DNA of 64,000 bases from Oxytricha trifallax (Eukaryota; Ciliophora; Spirotrichea; Sporadotrichida; Oxytrichidae). Under the pieces are notes generated by a model. It was not told the origin of the DNA. It did not search any database and saw only the letters and a list, made by a program, of their open reading frames with translations. The first letter of the stretch is position 1; each line of letters starts with the position of its first letter. The DNA is taken from the NCBI GenBank assembly GCA_000711775.1, contig ARYC01000095.1, positions 121,302 through 185,301 of the forward strand, written 5' to 3'. The translations under genes and the position numbers were made by a program. Of this stretch, positions 54,915 to 64,000 are shown piece by piece.

Positions 54915-54970
54915 AATAGCGGTCAAATGACTTAATGTCTTACTTGCATGAGTTCACCAGCAGAAACTTC
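54915..54970 (+). CDS. MDS Q1 of the surface protein gene
   Basis: NSGQMTQCLTCMSSPAETS. Left junction is the AAT shared with MDS P; right pointer AACTTC (54965-54970 and 55021-55026) around a 56-bp IES. The joined text is CMSSPAETSTLTCVATCPSG. Confidence 0.8.
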
Positions 54971-55020
54971 GCTTATTAACTATCATGCTTTTACTAAATT
55001 ATAATTTAATATACAATTTT

Positions 55021-55080
55021 AACTTCAACACTAACCTGTGTTGCAACATGCCCATCAGGAACTTGGAACAACGCAAACAA
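55021..55080 (+). CDS. MDS Q2 of the surface protein gene
   Basis: TSTLTCVATCPSGTWNNANK, a furin-like CxxxCPxGTWxN motif. The right boundary and the pointer to the next MDS were not found. A further MDS may lie hidden before 58562. Confidence 0.7.
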
Positions 55081-55212
55081 ATTAAAATACATAAATTTCT
55101 TAAAAATTTATTTTAGTATTTTTATCAATTTAATGTTTAAGACAATTTGAAATTAGTATTTATTCATATTAATGATTCATAAATCCACTCCTCTGCTTTT
55201 AGATTTAGAATT

Positions 55213-57485
55213 TTATTGTAGGAATATATTTATTCGGGAATTAAATTAAATTTAAATGAATAAATAATTAAATTTTTGGAAATTAATTTTCTAGAAAAAT
55301 AGACAAAATGGTACTTTCGATTGAGAATTTGGCCCCCCCCCAGAAATCCGCAAATAATTTTATCCGATAATTTTATTTTTGTAATTACGTATTTATTTTT
55401 TTTACTTAATTTCAAAAATCTAAAAATACGTAAAAATGAATTTTAACAAATTTATAATGTAAATTTTCATATTAATAAATTGTAAATAATTTTTTAAGTA
55501 CTTTTTATTATTAACAATGATAATAATGAAATTTAACTATATCTCTTCTCTACAAATTGTGAATTTTATTAAATATTTTTTAAGTAAATATATAGCATAA
55601 TGGCTATTGACATATCAGTTATATCTTTATATCTAATCTTGAAAAATAAAATCTTTTAAATATAATATGTTTAAAAATATAATAGCAATATTAATCGAAA
55701 TGACATATCTTAGATTTTGTTAAGTAATTAATTTATGAGAAAGAATTCTAAAGATTTGCAAATTAATTATAATTTTTATTAGTTTTTAATATAAATAAAA
55801 TCTCTGTAATTGAAATAACTCTGAATTAATCATATTTAATAAATAATATAGCTACTAATATATAATTTACAAAGCATAGATAATCATAGCTTCCGTATAT
55901 TGAAAAAATAAATTGATTATTCATTTAAGTATAAAAATTAAGATAAAATTTAATGCATAGATTTATTAATATAATATTTATACTATTATTTTCCTTTTTG
56001 TATTTTCCAAATTTACTTAAAGTATGTTAATTTAGAAAAACTAATATATTTTTAATTTCAACTATTATTTATGCGTTCAATAAAATCAAAGTCAGTTAAC
56101 GTTATTATTATCATATATAAAACTTAAATATCTATTAAATTTTAAGAATAATGTTCACTAGCCTTGAAAAGTCAAGGCCTTCAAAACTCATATTTAAGTT
56201 AATACATACATAAATCATTTTGTAAAAATGTATTCATAAGTACCTTAATACATTTAGAATCTTAAAAGTGTTCTGCATGAATCTTAAAAGTTTTCTGCAT
56301 GAATCTTAATCATTAGTTAACTTACTTTAAGTAAAAATTGAAAGAAAAAATTGATTTATAGTAAATATTAAAGTAAATATAAATCTTAATTAGCTACTCA
56401 TTAAATAAATTGATATTAATTTGTTGAAAAATAAATAATTATAATTACATCAATTTAGTTATGTTGAACATTATTTTCAATTCCAAATAAATCTTAAGTC
56501 TTAAGTTTACAAAATTAGCCTATAAAAGAATTTAAATCTTAATCTCTTTTTTATTAGTTAGTTGAAATAAGTTAAGACAATTTCATTAAAGTTTATAGTA
56601 TTTTTAATTTCCATCTAATCGAGTATTTTAGGAATACATTCGAAATTGGGAAATTAGTTTTTATTAAATTAATTATAAATCAAAATATTGGCAGTTAAAG
56701 TTCACAATTTAAACGATAATGGGCTTATTCGATAGATAATTAAAAATTAGCTGGACTTTATTATTGGTGGTACTATTTTATCTCATCCCTGAAACGAGAT
56801 AAATCGACTTTAATTAAACCGTCTAAATTCAATAAATTATACCATCAAGTTAAAGTCGAGTTATCTCGCTCCAAGGATGAGATAAAATAGTACCGCCAAT
56901 AGTAAAGTCATGATAATCTTTAATTCTCTATCGAATGAGTCCAAGATCGTTTAAATTGGCCAACTTTAACTGCCAATATTTTGATATATAATTAATATAA
57001 TAAAAACTAATTTCCCAAATTACGAATGTATTCCTACAATATGTTTTCATGCATAATTTAACATAATTTGCATCCTCAGAGTGATTTAATTTAATAATTA
57101 CATATTTATTTTATAATCTTTTAAAATTTGTAAATTAAAAAAAATATGGTTTAAACTTTTAATATTTATGAATTTTTTAATAAAAAAACACAAAATAATA
57201 TAAAAAAATTTAAATACTTTATGATTAATATGAAAATTTACATTATAAATTTGTTAAAATTCATTTTTACGTATTTTTAGATTTTTTGAAATTATGTAAA
57301 AAAAATAAATACGTTATTACAAAAATAAAATTATCGGATAAAATTATTTGCGCATTTCTGGGGGGCCAAATTCTCAATCGAAAGTACCATTTTGTCTATT
57401 TTTTCATAAAATTAATTTCCAAAAATTTAATTATTTATTCATTTAAATTTAATTTAATTCCCGAATAAATATATTCCTACAATAC
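55213..57485. repeat. Large foldback with a second foldback inside
   Basis: TTATTGTAGGAATATATTTA at 55213 is mirrored at 57485. The arms of ~265 bp include AATTTGG, a C run, and AGAAATCCGCAAATAATTTT. Between them lies ~1.75 kb of AT-rich DNA containing the foldback 56625-57040. Open frames at 55230-55415 and 57286-57468 are the two arms read in mirror image. Confidence 0.8.
56625..57040. repeat. Foldback element, TTGTAGGAATA family
   Basis: TTTTAGGAATACATTCGAAA and TACGAATGTATTCCTACAAT ends. The arms share GGCAGTTAAAGTT, CTGGACTTTATTATTGGTGG and GTTATCTCGCTCC-type text with the elements at 3451 and 30192. Confidence 0.8.
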
Positions 57486-57856
57486 AAATTCTAAATCTAA
57501 AAGACTCTTAATAATATAAATTTATTTATATTATAATATTTAATTTCTTATTATTAAAATTTCTACTTTAGAGCAAATAGGTAAATTCTCAAAAGTGATT
57601 AGCATATTTTAAGAATCCTGACATATGACTAAGTGATCTAGAAATGAAGAATTACTTATACTATATTTTCATTTGACTCAAATTATGAATACTATAATAT
57701 TATAACTTTGTATTATTATTATAATTTTATGCTCTATGGATAAATACTGATGCTAATGCCAAACAGTTAATATCCCGCTTTGTCTTTTTATGCACCAGAC
57801 TCAATCTATTCAAGGAATTTTATAAAAATACTGAATTAATAGATTCAATATCGTAC
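57486..57856. other. AT-rich sequence
   Basis: No clear gene. A plus-strand frame (from about 57750) is open opposite the minus-strand segment but has less protein-like composition. Confidence 0.35.
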
Positions 57857-58390
57857 TCAGTTGACTATCATCACATTCAGTATGCGATAGAACATGCCAG
57901 AACACCCTCTGTCATCTAACAATCCTGTGTCCTAATTCGTGTGTCTTTCCTGATTCATTGTCATGATTGACTTCCTTGATGAGTCTATGCAGTTCAGATA
58001 AAATCCATTATCAGCAAAAATTTATTGTAAGGCTTTCTGAAGCAGAAATCCCGAGAAATAATCTACTGAAGTTTCATATGCGATGTATTCACTCGCTTTT
58101 CTTCAGTTAATAGATATCAATCTGAGATTCGAGCTGTCCGTTTATTGACTTCTACTCTTTACTTGATACATTTAACCCCAAGTTACCAAGATAGGTATAT
58201 CATTCAGTTTAAACACGTCTTGAAATGATATACTGTTGACGATAAATATTTGCTTGGTTTAACTGACGTATTCTGAAGAGGCACTCAGATCCTGGACTTG
58301 TTTCTTAAAACCTAACTCCTTTACCACTTCGAACTCCGTTGTACTGTTTGGGATGTTCTTCCCAACATACCAGTAAGTCGAAACATACAT
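57857..58390 (-). CDS. Minus-strand coding segment of unknown gene, one internal TGA
   Basis: Reading from 58390: MYVSTYWYVGKNIPNSTTEF, EVVKELGFKKQVQDLSASSE, QIFIVNSISFQDVFKLNDIP and ILVTWGQMYQVKSRSQQ, then TGA at 58103-58105. In the same frame it continues RKASEYIAYETSVDYFSGFL, LQKALQQIFADNGFYLNCID and GMFYRILNVMIVN to TGA 57857-57859. TAA/TAG serve as Gln. It is either an inverted MDS of the host gene or a segment of another gene. The middle TGA may mark an undetected short IES or decay. Family not recognised. Confidence 0.5.
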
Positions 58391-58561
58391 GATATATTAT
58401 TAAATTAATTGTAATGTTTATTTAAAGATGATAAAAATAAATAACAAGTTTATAATCCATTAATTTAAGAAATTAAATTTTTCATTATCAAAGTATGAAA
58501 ATATTTCCACATTTATTTCTTTAGTTAATAGTAAATTGCTTCTTGATTTTTGTGTATTATA

Positions 58562-58747
58562 TGTGAACCTTGTTCATCACCTTGCAAGACCTGTACAAGT
58601 GCCACCGTATGTCAGACTTGCGATTTAACAACTAACTTCCCATACTTCAGTGTAGACACTTGTGTTTAAGTTTGCCCAACTACTAAATGTCCAAAGGCCG
58701 GAGTTTGCGGAACAAGTGATTGTGAAGTAGAAGACTTCGCCAGTGTT
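58562..58747 (+). CDS. MDS S of the surface protein gene: Cys-rich furin-like repeat
   Basis: CEPCSSPCKTCTSATVCQTC, DLTTNFPYFSVDTCVQVCPT, TKCPKAGVCGTSDCEVEDFA: eleven Cys in ~58 residues with CxxC spacing, typical of ciliate surface proteins with furin-like repeats. The right pointer is probably GTT (58745-58747 and 59915-59917). The joined text is EVEDFASVAYHIKSDGTIQG. Confidence 0.75.
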
Positions 58748-59914
58748 ACTATTTATTCAAATTATTTAAATTTTGAATTTTTATTTTCACTTTATGTTGC
58801 AATTAAATGGCTATTAATATTGAATTTAATTACGATAATATCTTATTTTTTTTTTAAAAAAAAAATAGACAATTATATAATAACTTTCCGAGTATTTCAA
58901 TTGAAAAAAGAAATATATTTAACATTAGCTATTCGGTAATTTTACTATCAAAATTATTATGATTTAATTAAATAAATAGCTCGTTATATTTTACAGGAAA
59001 ATCTTCCGAATATAAAACTTTTTTATTATAATTATAATAATTCTAATTATACATATTAAAAATTATATATTCTAAATAAATCAAAACTAAAAATCAACCA
59101 ATATAATTTATTAAAATCTTTTACCTCTCAATTATTCCTAATAATGGCATTATTATATTTTAAATATGAAATAGATGAGAGAATAGAATAATCGTTCAAA
59201 CAAAACCTCATTATAACTATGCAGCTTTTATACTAAGTAATTATCACTAATCCATTTTGCCAGTTAATTTTTTCTTTGATCTTTCTGTAGTTTGCTTAAG
59301 TATAATTTTCTTAGCAAAATATTCATAAATTATGCAGATGTTGTAGTTATTTATTGCAGTAACTCATAAAGAAAATGTTACTGCTAATGCCATTAATTAT
59401 TTTTAATTTTCTTTAACTTTTCGATCTTTTTTATCTGGGCCAAATTATCAATTTCATATTTTTTTCAAAGCTAAGATTCTTCTATCTTAATAATCTCTTA
59501 TATTATCTACTATGTGGAAAAAAATCAGGATAAATTAATTTCACTTTATATTTTTCTCAATTAATCTACATAAAAAATACTTTAAAATTAGAATTATAAA
59601 ATTTATATTATTATTAATTTTTATTTAATAAAAAATATAAATTATTTGGAACGTAAAAATATGTTCTTATATTTATTTAGAGTTTAATATTTTTATCATC
59701 AAATTACTTTTAAATGCTTGCTTTAATTTTGTTAGAATAAATTTGAATCAGAGATATAAATAAAAAAAGAATAATGAAATTTTTGAAAATAAGTTAACTA
59801 AATATATAAATTAGTGAATTAAATAAAAAAGATTGTATTCTGATCAATGTGCAATATTATTCATTTATAATGTAAGAAACTAAAAATATAACTAATTAGT
59901 TATTATTTATAGGC
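58745..59914. other. IES between MDS S and T (~1.17 kb)
   Basis: Extremely AT-rich with no coding bias. A T9/A9-type hairpin stretch lies near 58850. The 3-bp pointer makes the boundaries tentative. Confidence 0.5.
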
Positions 59915-59968
59915 GTTGCATATCATATTAAGAGTGATGGCACTATCCAAGGTTCATGGAATTCGTGA
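59915..59968 (+). CDS. MDS T: C-terminal end of the surface protein gene
   Basis: VAYHIKSDGTIQGSWNS followed by TGA (59966-59968), a stop in this code. It is the last segment with the gene's coding character, and the region to its right is noncoding. No C-terminal membrane anchor is visible in this piece. Confidence 0.6.
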   Translation, partial: VAYHIKSDGTIQGSWNS

Positions 59969-62572
59969 AGATTAACAGTAGTTATACTATTTATCAAGTA
60001 AATAAAAAAACAGAAGAAATATAACTAATCGAGAGCCATTTTTTTAAAGACAAATATAATGTATTACAAATTATAAAATTGAACCTATTATAATTCAAAT
60101 TATGAAAATCTCTCAATTTAAAAAACTCATCATAGATATTATAAACTATAAATAGTGTAAGTTAACTTTAACAAAACTTTCTTGTTGGAAAAAAAGTTAG
60201 AATTAGATGGATATTTTTAATAGTAGTATAATTGACTTTATACCATCAGTAATATGAATCCAATTATGTATTTTCAAAACACAATTTTACTTAAAATTAT
60301 AATCTTTCAATTCGTTTTAAGGATGCTATTATTATCAATACAGCTGTCTACTATTCTCGAAAGTAAGTACTTTATTTTATATTTATTGTCAAGAATAGGG
60401 CCTCTACTTATTCATTACCGATCTACACCCGTTTATACTTCTGCTCCATTCTGCCCGAACTGCCCATAAATATCCCATTTCATTTAAATGTTTTATCTAA
60501 GCAGTCTATATTGATTTCCTCTCTGACATGTCGTAGTAGCCTTAAACTTTACATCATTTTATTTTTTTATGATAGCTAAATTGATTTCATTCAAAGTAAA
60601 AATTTCATAAATCCTTTAGAGATAATTATTGTGTTAAAGTTATAATAATCAATAAAAAGCTTTTTAAAAAAATACATATTTCTTAAAAGAGTAAATACAC
60701 AAATATTGATGACCGCTTTTGAAAACTCGTTCCAAAAATAAAGTTTATAGTAGTATTTGGTAAAAAGAAAAAAGGAAATTTTCAAAAAATAATTATATTT
60801 TTATGTTCTAACCTACACATCTCTCCCCACCCTAAACCAAGATTCCCTTCTTCACCGCCTCCACATAAAACAAAATACCTTTTATATGTGAATATTTTTT
60901 TCATCTGATGAATCTTACTCAATCATGACTTTCTTGGTTATACTATACAATTAATTTTATTAAAATCACTGTTACATGATATTGTGTATAATTTTTATTT
61001 AGGAGAATTTGAATATCTTAAATCAACTTCATTTGTCATAATTCAAAAAAAACAGTAATATAATTTTTCTTTAATTTTTTTTTTTATAAATAATTATTAT
61101 TGCAAAAGATATATGAGAATTAAATAAATTTATATGTCTGTTTTTTCGAATAATAATGAATAAAGTTAATTTAACATATGTAACTTTCTTTAAGAAAATT
61201 TATATTATAGTCAATATTATATTTAGAAAGAAATTCTGTAAAAAATTTAATACAAGTTCTATTCTTATAGGATTTTGTGTAAAAAAATGGCAGACAAATC
61301 TAGTGAATTTAATTAAAAAACTTCAATAACATAAACAACAAAGTTAAGATTAATTATGATTCACCAGAAATATTATTCACGTAAAAAAGGTATTTTATTC
61401 GATATTTTATTTATTAAGTGAGGTGGGAGGGTGCTCAATTTAGAATGGGGAGTAGGAGGGTCCAATTATATGGTGGAGAGAGGGGTGTGGTATCTCGGGT
61501 AGAATATTTATGTATTAAAAATAATTACTACATGATTAAGAGATGTCAGAAAAAAACAATGCTGATAAAAAAATTTATTCCTATGGTGTATTTTATAAGG
61601 ACAAGGCTAAAGATATCGGTCGGAACAACTAACAATTAAACTACTTTTTAATTCATCATTTCGATTGTATTTCTGGAATAATTTTCACATGTAATTTTTT
61701 AATTATAATAAGCTTTAAAATATATATATTTTTGGTAATTGTACCAACTGCGACTGTAATTGACAAATTTTTATTAATTTATTTCATTTCAGAAATATAA
61801 AAATTCTATACTATCTTAGTATAAAGAGAAAAATACAAATAAATTTCTAATTCATAGTATTTTAAGGGAGGGATTTTCCTGCACTATATTATGATAAAAC
61901 AATTTTAGGAAAGTTTTTATGGCCTAAAAATGTTTTATTAAATTAATCTTTTTATCTACTATCAATCTTTTTATCAACTATCAATTAACTTCCGGACTTA
62001 TTTAAAACTTGTGAATGGAAGTCAATAAAAATTAATTAAAAATGAAATTCTAATACTCTAAATGAAATTTTTTTTTAAATTTATTTATCACTTCTTACAG
62101 AGCAAAAAAGTTTAAAAACATTGAGAAACTTGTCAAAATTTAAAATAATATTTTATAAGGCATCAGAATGGAAATAATATATTTTAAAAAAAGAAATGAA
62201 ATTTTATAAAGGAAACCACCCAGACCCTAAAGATAAAAAATTCGATATGTAAAAGTGTATTTTAGGGCGGTTCGATGGTTCGTGGGAGTACGTGGGATAC
62301 TACAAGAAGTAGGATACGGGGATGTCGGGTGTCAGTAAGAACAAATTTCACTATTAACATGTATAAAAGAACTATCTCGTTTCTTCTGAATAACAGTTCA
62401 TCTGATAACTCTTAGACATGTTAGGCTGGAATTTATCCACAATATATATATATATATATATATTTCATTAGTATTGGAGATGATTCCATGTGTTCTCAAT
62501 TCTATAAATTGTTATATAAACTCCAGGCACTACTCTTATATCTCATATTGGTTATTGAATATTAGTTCAATC
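59969..62572. other. AT-rich noncoding region
   Basis: Probably the 3' flank of the gene plus intergenic micronuclear DNA. Two short GC-richer patches (60810-60875, 61418-61500) and one at 62265-62340 show no consistent frame. An (AT)n run lies at 62442-62462. The short open frames here are not protein-like. Confidence 0.4.
61864..62225. mobile_element. Decayed G-tipped element (copy 4)
   Basis: AGGGAGGGATTTTCCTGCAC at the left with a second AGGAAAGTTTTTATGGC 50 bp inside, and AAAGGAAACCACCC at the right. Interior text (CAACTATCAATTAACTTCCGGACTTA) matches that of copies 2 and 3 (CAACCAACTTCCGAAC). About 360 bp, so internally shortened. Confidence 0.5.
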
Positions 62573-62575
62573 ATT

Positions 62576-64000
62576 CAAAACCCCAAAACCCTTTCAGTAG
62601 TTTGATTGAGTTTTTGATTGATAAAAGTAGACTATTAGTGCATACTTTATTAGGGTTTTAATAGGGTTTATGTAGGGGTTTAATGTTTAAATGTAATGTA
62701 TAGTAGTGTGTATTAGAGGGGTTTTATTTTTACTATTCACTCAAACTATACCTTGGCATCATGTGCTAATTTTCTAAATTTAATATCTCCTATCCAGTTG
62801 ATCATTTAGTCTATTGTTTGCTCTGCTCTGTGGTTTGGTCTTAAGATAATCTGCTCAGCCATATCTTTCATTTTACCTTTTATCTTATTCTAGTCTAGAT
62901 ATTGCTGTATTCTCTGCTTTGAATCTTTCTCTCTCTTACAGCTATAGTAATCATTTCTTTGCATATCGCATTCAGCAATAATTGCTGCTAGAGCCCATAC
63001 ATCCCACTTAATATCACCATCTCTCCAGTCCTCCCTTTCTGGAAAGTATCCAGGAGTACCATAAACGTTGCCAAGTCCTGAAGCTTCAACTCTTTATGAT
63101 CGATTGAAATCAATTATTACTACTCTGAGAGGTGAAAAGTCAAGCATAATATTCTCATGCTTCAAGTCTCTATGAACATACCCTAAAGTGTGCAGCTCTT
63201 CTATGCCTTTGCAAACATTTGTAAGAATAAGAGGAAGCTACTTTGGAACTCTTTAATCTTAAATTAGTCTCTTAAAGTCAATTAATATAGAGGGAGACGA
63301 AAAGCAACATGATCTTGAGCAAGGAGAATTGCATCAAGCTTAATTATAAATCTGCACTATCTATCCTTTGCTTTAGTAAGAGCTTAGAACTCATTGACAA
63401 ATTCCATTTGATACTTGTCATCGCATTTAAAGTAGTTGAATGGATAAATCTTGTATGCGAACTGCTTATCAGTTATGACCTTTTTCGCAAACTTGTCCTC
63501 AAGTATAAGATAACTTTCCTTACATTCTTTAAGGTCAATTACATTTATAATTGGAAGCTTTAGTGCTTGTGTCTTCAGAGTGATTTTCACTATCTCAGAA
63601 GCTGGGAGGTTTCTAACTGCGTTAATAAGCTTATTTTCTTTCTTAACTCTTTGTTCCTAAGGATTCTAAAGGGCCTCTTGGCTTTCTTTTTTGAAGAAAG
63701 ACCTCACCAGTCTCAGGATCTATGACTTCAAACTTCTTGCCATGATGATTTTATAGGTGAACTTTTAAATCCCTTGAATGGTTATATTGCTTATTGCAAT
63801 AAGGGCAAAAATATTTTACATCTATCTTATCATGCTTAAAATAGAGCTTTGGCTTGTAAGAATGCTAATCTAAGATATGACGCTTAAGAGCAGATTTATA
63901 AGTGAAGTTCTTCTCACACTCTTCACATAAATGTAATGCTTTAATTTCAATTTTTTCTTCCTCCTCTTCAACCATTTTTATTGGAACTTCGCATTGAATT
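62576..64000 (-). mobile_element. TBE transposon, cut by the window edge
   Basis: Left end CAAAACCCCAAAACCCTTTC at 62576 with ATT before it. Subterminal text is the same subfamily as TBEs 6574 and 41309. Contains the 57-kDa gene on the minus strand to the end of the window. Confidence 0.9.
62737..64000 (-). pseudogene. TBE 57-kDa zinc-finger/kinase gene, partial
   Basis: Minus-strand stop at 62737-62739. Kinase motifs ELHTLGYVHRDLKHENIMLD (Pro of HRDLKPEN changed to His), VVIIDFNRS and GTPGYFPEREDWRDGD. Fingers YFCPYCNKQYNHSRDLKVHL and HLCEECEKNFTYKSALKRHI. A frame change near 63250-63310 suggests at least one indel. The N-terminus lies beyond the window. Confidence 0.8.

Noticed and set aside
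55230..57468. Two similar small proteins at 55230-55415 (-) and 57286-57468 (+)
   Set aside because: They are the two arms of one inverted repeat read as mirror images, so similarity is due to the foldback, not to genes.
60254..60469. 71-codon plus-strand open frame
   Set aside because: Leu/Ile-rich translation of AT-rich DNA, no Gln-coded stops expected of a longer gene, no family resemblance.
1..64000. CRISPR arrays, bacterial operons or rRNA genes
   Set aside because: No regularly spaced direct repeats, no Shine-Dalgarno-linked genes and no rRNA text; code usage and introns are those of a ciliate.

Overview
The window looks like germline (micronuclear) DNA of a spirotrich/stichotrich ciliate related to Oxytricha, Sterkiella or Stylonychia. 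The sequence shows four reasons. (1) Coding pieces read only if TAA and TAG are glutamine and TGA is stop. (2) One gene is cut into short pieces (MDSs) that can be joined in frame through short direct repeats (pointers). (3) The DNA between pieces is extremely AT-rich. (4) There are at least eight intact, nested or broken copies of transposons whose ends carry C4A4/G4T4 telomere-like repeats. These encode a DD34E transposase, a ~22 kDa protein and a zinc-finger/kinase protein, the gene set of telomere-bearing elements (TBEs) of Oxytricha.

Backbone: a single macronuclear-destined gene runs left to right from about 135 to 59968. It encodes a secreted or surface protein with Ser/Thr/Val/Ala-rich beta-type repeat modules followed by a Cys-rich furin-like tail. 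I could join most pieces in frame with pointers: TTATAG, CCGTTT, TATTAC, TCAG, ATT, AAAAG, AATTA, ATT, TCAACAAAT, ACCT, ACTTA, ATT, AAT, AACTTC and GTT. Most IESs are 54-90 bp, but three are huge (about 10.6, 22.0 and 11.7 kb) and one is a single 4.5-kb TBE. The junctions J/K, K/L and the stretch between 55.08 and 58.56 kb are unresolved.

Layout: 0.1-4.6 kb MDS A-H with small IESs and a 1.84-kb IES with decayed telomere-like ends. 4.6-15.2 kb: giant IES holding an old TBE remnant invaded by a foldback and by a 4.56-kb TBE. 15.2-15.7 kb MDS I-L. 15.7-37.6 kb: 22-kb IES with TBEs inside foldbacks, a foldback carrying a gene fragment, and an old TBE (24.8-37.3 kb) invaded by a gene-fragment-bearing TIR element, a foldback and a nearly intact 4099-bp TBE. 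37.6-38.7 kb MDS M-O. 38.7-50.3 kb: another much-invaded TBE, including a divergent TBE-like gene cassette. 50.3-55.1 kb MDS P and Q around a TBE. 55.2-57.5 kb nested foldbacks. 57.9-59.97 kb a minus-strand coding segment and the last MDSs. 60-62.57 kb AT-rich spacer. 62.58 kb to the end: another TBE cut by the window edge.

The most novel material is a set of non-TBE elements. One is a foldback family whose spacers hold different host-gene fragments; one fragment still contains its own 43-bp IES. Another is a 3.33-kb element with perfect 52-bp TIRs carrying pieces of several genes, including the C-terminal part of a calcineurin A-like phosphatase with an intron. A third is a ~490-bp G-run-tipped element with 8-bp target duplications. 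All calls are from reading by eye; no database or alignment was run.
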